This document shows, in pieces, positions 59,810 through 64,000 of a stretch of 64,000 nt of DNA (within the stretch, counting starts at the first letter, position 1; each line of letters opens with the position of its first letter). The stretch comes from Anas platyrhynchos. Taxonomy: Eukaryota > Chordata > Aves > Anseriformes > Anatidae. The notes beneath the pieces were generated by a model that was given only the letters and a program-made list of their open reading frames with translations, searched no databases and had not been told where the DNA came from. Where the stretch lies: the NCBI RefSeq assembly GCF_047663525.1, contig NC_092605.1, forward strand, positions 2,356,001 to 2,420,000. The letters are read 5' to 3'. The translations under genes were made by a program, and so were the position numbers.

Positions 59810-62800
59810 ATGCAGCCGTCGGGCTGCGGAGCCGCGCCGACATCTGGATGGCATTACAGAGCTGCAGAGATGTGCCCGGGAATGGGGACGGGGCAACTGC
59901 TGCCATCATCCTCCAGGACCACAGGACCAGTGCCACATGTGGGGCATGGACCCTTAGCCATGGGGATGCTGCTGGAGGGGCACCCACAGCTCAATCCTCA
60001 GCCAGCGGTGATGCTCTCCGCGGTGAAACAGCCCTGGTGTAAACGGGGATGTCTTTTAGGCTGCTGTAGCATGCTGCCTGGGTTTCTGAAGGGCCCTTTG
60101 TGTTGTAGGAGCCATATTCCAGAAAGGTTTCTTAGCCTTGTGTGCTGCATCGTCCCACCAGAAGAAGGACCCTTTTCTTTCTGTACATGGACTCTAACAG
60201 AAGGAGTTTTTGCTCCATATTTAAAGCTCTTTTTCTGTGTAGTAATAGTAGGAGGACCCAACCAACCAAGTACTACCGCCATGCTGTTCCAATTCCCTCC
60301 ATCTGTGCTGTTTGGGAAAATGTAAAGGCAGCAGGCTAACGATAGGACTCCACAAGACACAATTTCCAGTGCAAAACACTGCTTCTGGAGAAGAAAGAAT
60401 TAACCCAAAATAAATAAATGAACTATGGGGAACTATACTTTTAATGGACAAAACAGATAACCCTATGTAAGGATGGTGTCACTTCTATAGTGTGGTTAGC
60501 CAGCTGAACAAAATGAATGTATCTTATTCATTTCAAACTTAAGGTAAAGATGAAGATTTCCACAGGAAAATCATTTGTCTGTAAAAGAATTGTCAGTAAA
60601 AGAGAAGAACAAGGAGCTCTTCATGTGCTTATGCAGAAATCCGTGACACAGGGCAGCTAATTATCTTAATAAAGGGACCTGGATCCTTAGAAGGTGGTGA
60701 TATTCAATCCAACGCAAGGCAGCTGTGTTGCCTAACCCAGCGGAGGTCTGGCACCTAGAGAACCATTAGCAGCACAGCTCCTGGAGGATAGAATACAAAA
60801 GGTAAACAGCTCGATGTGAAAAAGAAAAATGACACCAATAACAACATAATGAAGCCCTCCCACGTATCAAATGGCTGAAATGGCTGCAAGCAAATCCTCT
60901 GTATTATGTGGGAAAATATGATTAAAATTATGCCCGTAAGCTCCTTAAGGGGACAGATATGAAAGCTATATCTACTTCAGGGCTTCCCTGTCTCTTTGCA
61001 GTCAGATTTGCAGTTTTCTGTCATAAGGGGGGGGGTCTGGGTATCAGACCTGTCTGGCTGCCTGCAGGCAGGGTGAGCAGCCTCCCAGTCCCACACCAGC
61101 TCCGCTGCCACATTGGCACAGCCGGACAAGCCGATCCAGGCTGCTTTTTTTGTACCAAAAAGGGACAAGAATAGCACTGATGCATGCTATTGACAACGCG
61201 TCCAGGCTTTTGACTAATTGTAAATCAACATCATAAATGGGCTTTCAGACAGTAAGATTGGTTTCGGTGTTATTTCAGTAATCTGGAGTTTCTTTAAATA
61301 TTAACCAAGACCTGCTCTGTAAAATCAGAGCAAGTAAAGGGAGAAAGCAGTTCTTGCAGGACATCCCTTCCCCTTGATTTTGTGCTCAGTATTATTAAGT
61401 GCTTTCCTTAGCCTAGTTTTCAGTGCTCCCAAGTGATGGGGACTCCTATCCAGGCAGCAGCTGAGCGGTCCTGTTTATTTATAAAAATCAACCAGAGCCA
61501 CACAAAAGGTTATGGCCACAGGCCAAATGTCTTTGACATCATAGCCTGTCATTAATGGCATAAATCCTCCGTGATTTCATTTCCCAGTCAGCTAACCAGC
61601 ATCTATCACAGATTATTTTAAAGGAAAAAATGTCTAAACATTTACCTTCAAACCCCAAACAGATCATATCATTCTATTTTGCCTTCCCGATATTAAATAT
61701 ATTCTCTTGGATATGGCATTTTTATTACAGGTTGCGACCAGTCATGGAGCATGTCTCAGAAAGAGATATGTATAAAGAGAAGTTTTCTTATTGTTCCCTA
61801 AGGGGTAAAAAACAAAAATGGCATTTCATTTAGCAAAACCTTTGCTAACCACAGTACTTTGCTGTTTTAATGTATTTTTGTTCCCCAGCTTGTGCACCAG
61901 ATCTCTATCTGCTTATTCATTTTAAGGGAGAGAAAAATTAAAAAGGTTGCTCTCTGCGCTCTAGCTTCTTAAAGCTGAGAACAGTTTGTGTGGACAGGCC
62001 AGAAGAGTTTTACTTCAGACTTTGCCTGTCCCTTCTTTTGCATAAAATCATTGTGCTTACGTTCAAACTTTGGCAAACGTCTCAGAGCATGAAAGGACCT
62101 ACTATACATATAACACCTTAGTATTTTAGTTTAAAACACTTTGGTATTTTGAGTCTTACTGACTTTGGTGTACTTGCTGATGGAAAATACACTGCTTAAT
62201 AATAAGCCTTGATATTTGACCGTCATGTGCTGGTTACGTGAGATTGGACCCCAAAAGCACAACTCTTCCAAACCAGGGCTGGTGCTAAACCCCTATGGGT
62301 GACCAGGGAATTCTGCTAAGCTTATGTGCAAACTTAGAGTTTAAGTCTCACTTTTCTGCATATAAACCTGGAAACACTGAAATTCGCCCAGACTGCACCA
62401 GTTGAGAGCAAAAGAGCCCGTCAGGGCTGCCTCCAGGGGAAAACAAGAGCAATGTGCAGCACTCGCTTATCAGCTCCCATCTCCAGAGCGCCCTGCAAGG
62501 AGAGGTTAATTATAGGCAATTACAGATGAAGTCTGAGATCCAAATGAATTCAAAGGAAGAAGACTCAGGCTCAGACCAAGTGCAGCCCAGCTGTGCTGCA
62601 CAAAGGGCATGTGATGCTGGGCAGGTCGCGGGTTCCCCCATGCCAGTGCATGCTCCTGGGGTTGCGTTTTTCAGCCCCCAGTGCCTGCAGGTCGCAGGGA
62701 AGGAGCCTCGCAAGGAGGGCCAGGCAGTGCCAAGGGGCCAGGGCATGCAGCAGGGCAGCTGCCACAGCCTGGAACATACATGTAGACTCTCCCAGCATGT

Positions 62801-64000
62801 TACAATGCAGAAAATAACAGACAAGGTCACGCAAGCAAGGCTGTCCGAGCAAATGCAGTCTCCCCACTCCCTCTGGCCACCCTGCAGTGTTCAGAAGAGA
62901 AAGGAGAGATCTGGAGTGTGAACACCACAGTGTGAACACCACATTCCCATTCAAGCCATCCCTCTTGCCTTCGTACCCCGTTAACCCTGCACCCAAAGCC
63001 CTCACCACCAGCAAAGAGGAACAAAAGGACCTCACGCATACCTTAGCAAATATAAATTAGATGTTTCCTTTTTTGAGCTGACTGGAATCTCAGGAGACAC
63101 CCGCAAGCAAACGCTACCCAGACGTGCAGACAGCACGGATGTGTCAGAGCACTCATGTGAGAGCCAAAGCTAAAATACGCCTGCAAAGCACCAGTAGCTC
63201 CATTCTTATGAGTAACGCATCCCAAAGGTGCCATAACATGCACTGATGCAATGAATTCTGGGGCGCTGGAAGGAGTACAGTGAGAGGAGGAGCTGGAGTT
63301 TCTTAGGAAAGCCAGCAAGTTATTTTTCCACAATTTATCATGCTACTTTTACACTGCAAGTTAGCCTTTTCCTCCAACTGCAGAGATGAAAAGTCACATA
63401 ATTCCAGAGTGGATTAAGCCAGCCAAGAAAAAGAAAAGCAGCTTTCTCTGCTCCCCAGGGCATATATTATGCCTATTTGTTAACATTTTTGATATGTGGA
63501 GGAGACGAACTTCAAGGAAGGAATGTGGACATCTCCTATCTGAAAGCAAATCTACCATGTTGGAACGGGCTGAACGCGTTTCGTTAGGAAGATGTGTTAG
63601 GGGCAGCAATATATCTGAGTGGTAACGCTTACATGTTTCAGCACAAATAATATAGTGTGGTAAATAACCATCACATGAGGGACTCTCACAGCCCTGCCGG
63701 GAATAGCAAACATCTCCCTGCTGGCAGCACAACACGACTTGTGCCCAAGCAGGGCAGGTTGGAGGTCGGCAGCACTGGATTGAAGGCAGACCCCAGCCAC
63801 CAGTGGCTGCAGAAGCTCCCAAGGTTTATTTGCTCCCATGGATAGAAAGCCGAGTCTCAGTGAAGCTTCATGAGCCTTTAGAGCACATAAATGTACCTGA
63901 AAGCATGTTGAGAAGCTCCCTCTGGACAGCCATCAGCACCAACCATCTTCTGAATCTTTCCAGGGACGTGGAACTATCCATGGAAGGAGACCTGCAAGAT
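59810..64000. other. Unique sequence with the longest open frame, no gene recognised
   Basis: The longest frame of the window, 171 codons (59810-60325, +), begins in a CpG-dense patch (six CpG at 59817-59839) with a GCAGCC/GGCTGC hairpin at 59812-59827. It overlaps a 120-codon minus frame and has no domain I know. At 62.45-63.04 kb frames of 155 (+) and 154 (-) codons overlap in GC-rich sequence. G9 lies at 61027-61035 and a perfect 14-base tandem duplication at 62916-62943. Confidence 0.5.
62916..62943. repeat. Perfect tandem duplication, 2 x 14 bases
   Basis: GTGTGAACACCACA at 62916-62929 is repeated exactly at 62930-62943. Confidence 0.9.

Noticed and set aside
62454..63035. Opposing 155-codon (+) and 154-codon (-) open frames
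   Set aside because: Mirror-like open frames in GC-rich sequence are expected by chance; neither shows a domain.
1..64000. Search for CRISPR arrays, operons, phage or plasmid genes, viral integrations
   Set aside because: No evenly spaced repeats, no bacterial-style gene packing, and no retroviral gag/pol/env-like frames or paired LTRs were seen. The window is eukaryotic non-coding DNA.

Overview
The window looks like vertebrate nuclear DNA, most likely from a bird. The main evidence is the repeat content. There is one well-preserved CR1 LINE 3' end at 22.6-23.1 kb, whose reverse-transcriptase C-terminus is still open for 152 codons. The rest is a thin scatter of very old repeats: MIR-type SINE copies near 19.4, 23.7, 33.1, 42.9 and 55.3 kb, two decayed CR1-superfamily fragments near 17.6 and 48.3 kb, and three copies of old sauropsid-type repeats near 16.8, 53.8 and 57.9 kb. 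One young-looking repeat in 64 kb and low repeat density overall fit an avian genome better than a mammalian one. A crocodilian or turtle is not strictly excluded.

I recognise no protein-coding exon, tRNA, rRNA, CRISPR array or other functional gene. The open reading frames are short (maximum 171 codons), overlap each other on both strands, and match no family I know except the CR1 fragment. The window is best read as intergenic or intronic sequence. Genes could lie just outside it: the first ~75 bases are CpG-rich and may be the edge of a CpG island.

Layout. 0-11.6 kb: AT-leaning unique sequence with poly-A and poly-T runs. 11.64-11.99 kb: a regulatory-looking block with a near-consensus ETS/CRE composite. 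12-16.6 kb: unique sequence with a 35-base A run. 16.6-23.8 kb: the main repeat-bearing stretch (old repeat, CR1 fossil, MIR, CR1, MIR). 23.8-31.7 kb: unique sequence with a homeodomain/TCF-motif block at 28.8-29.05 kb. 31.7-32.0 kb: a polypurine tract next to a Z-DNA-type alternating tract. 33-48 kb: AT-rich unique sequence with two MIR fossils and a motif-rich block at 34.9-35.1 kb. 48-64 kb: a CR1 fossil, old repeats, short tandem duplications and long A/T runs.

I found no convincing new biological system. The most checkable leads are the candidate conserved non-coding blocks, the ETS/CRE composite, several perfect inverted repeats and the non-B-DNA cluster near 31.8 kb. All family assignments come from reading by eye and from memory of family patterns; no database search was run.
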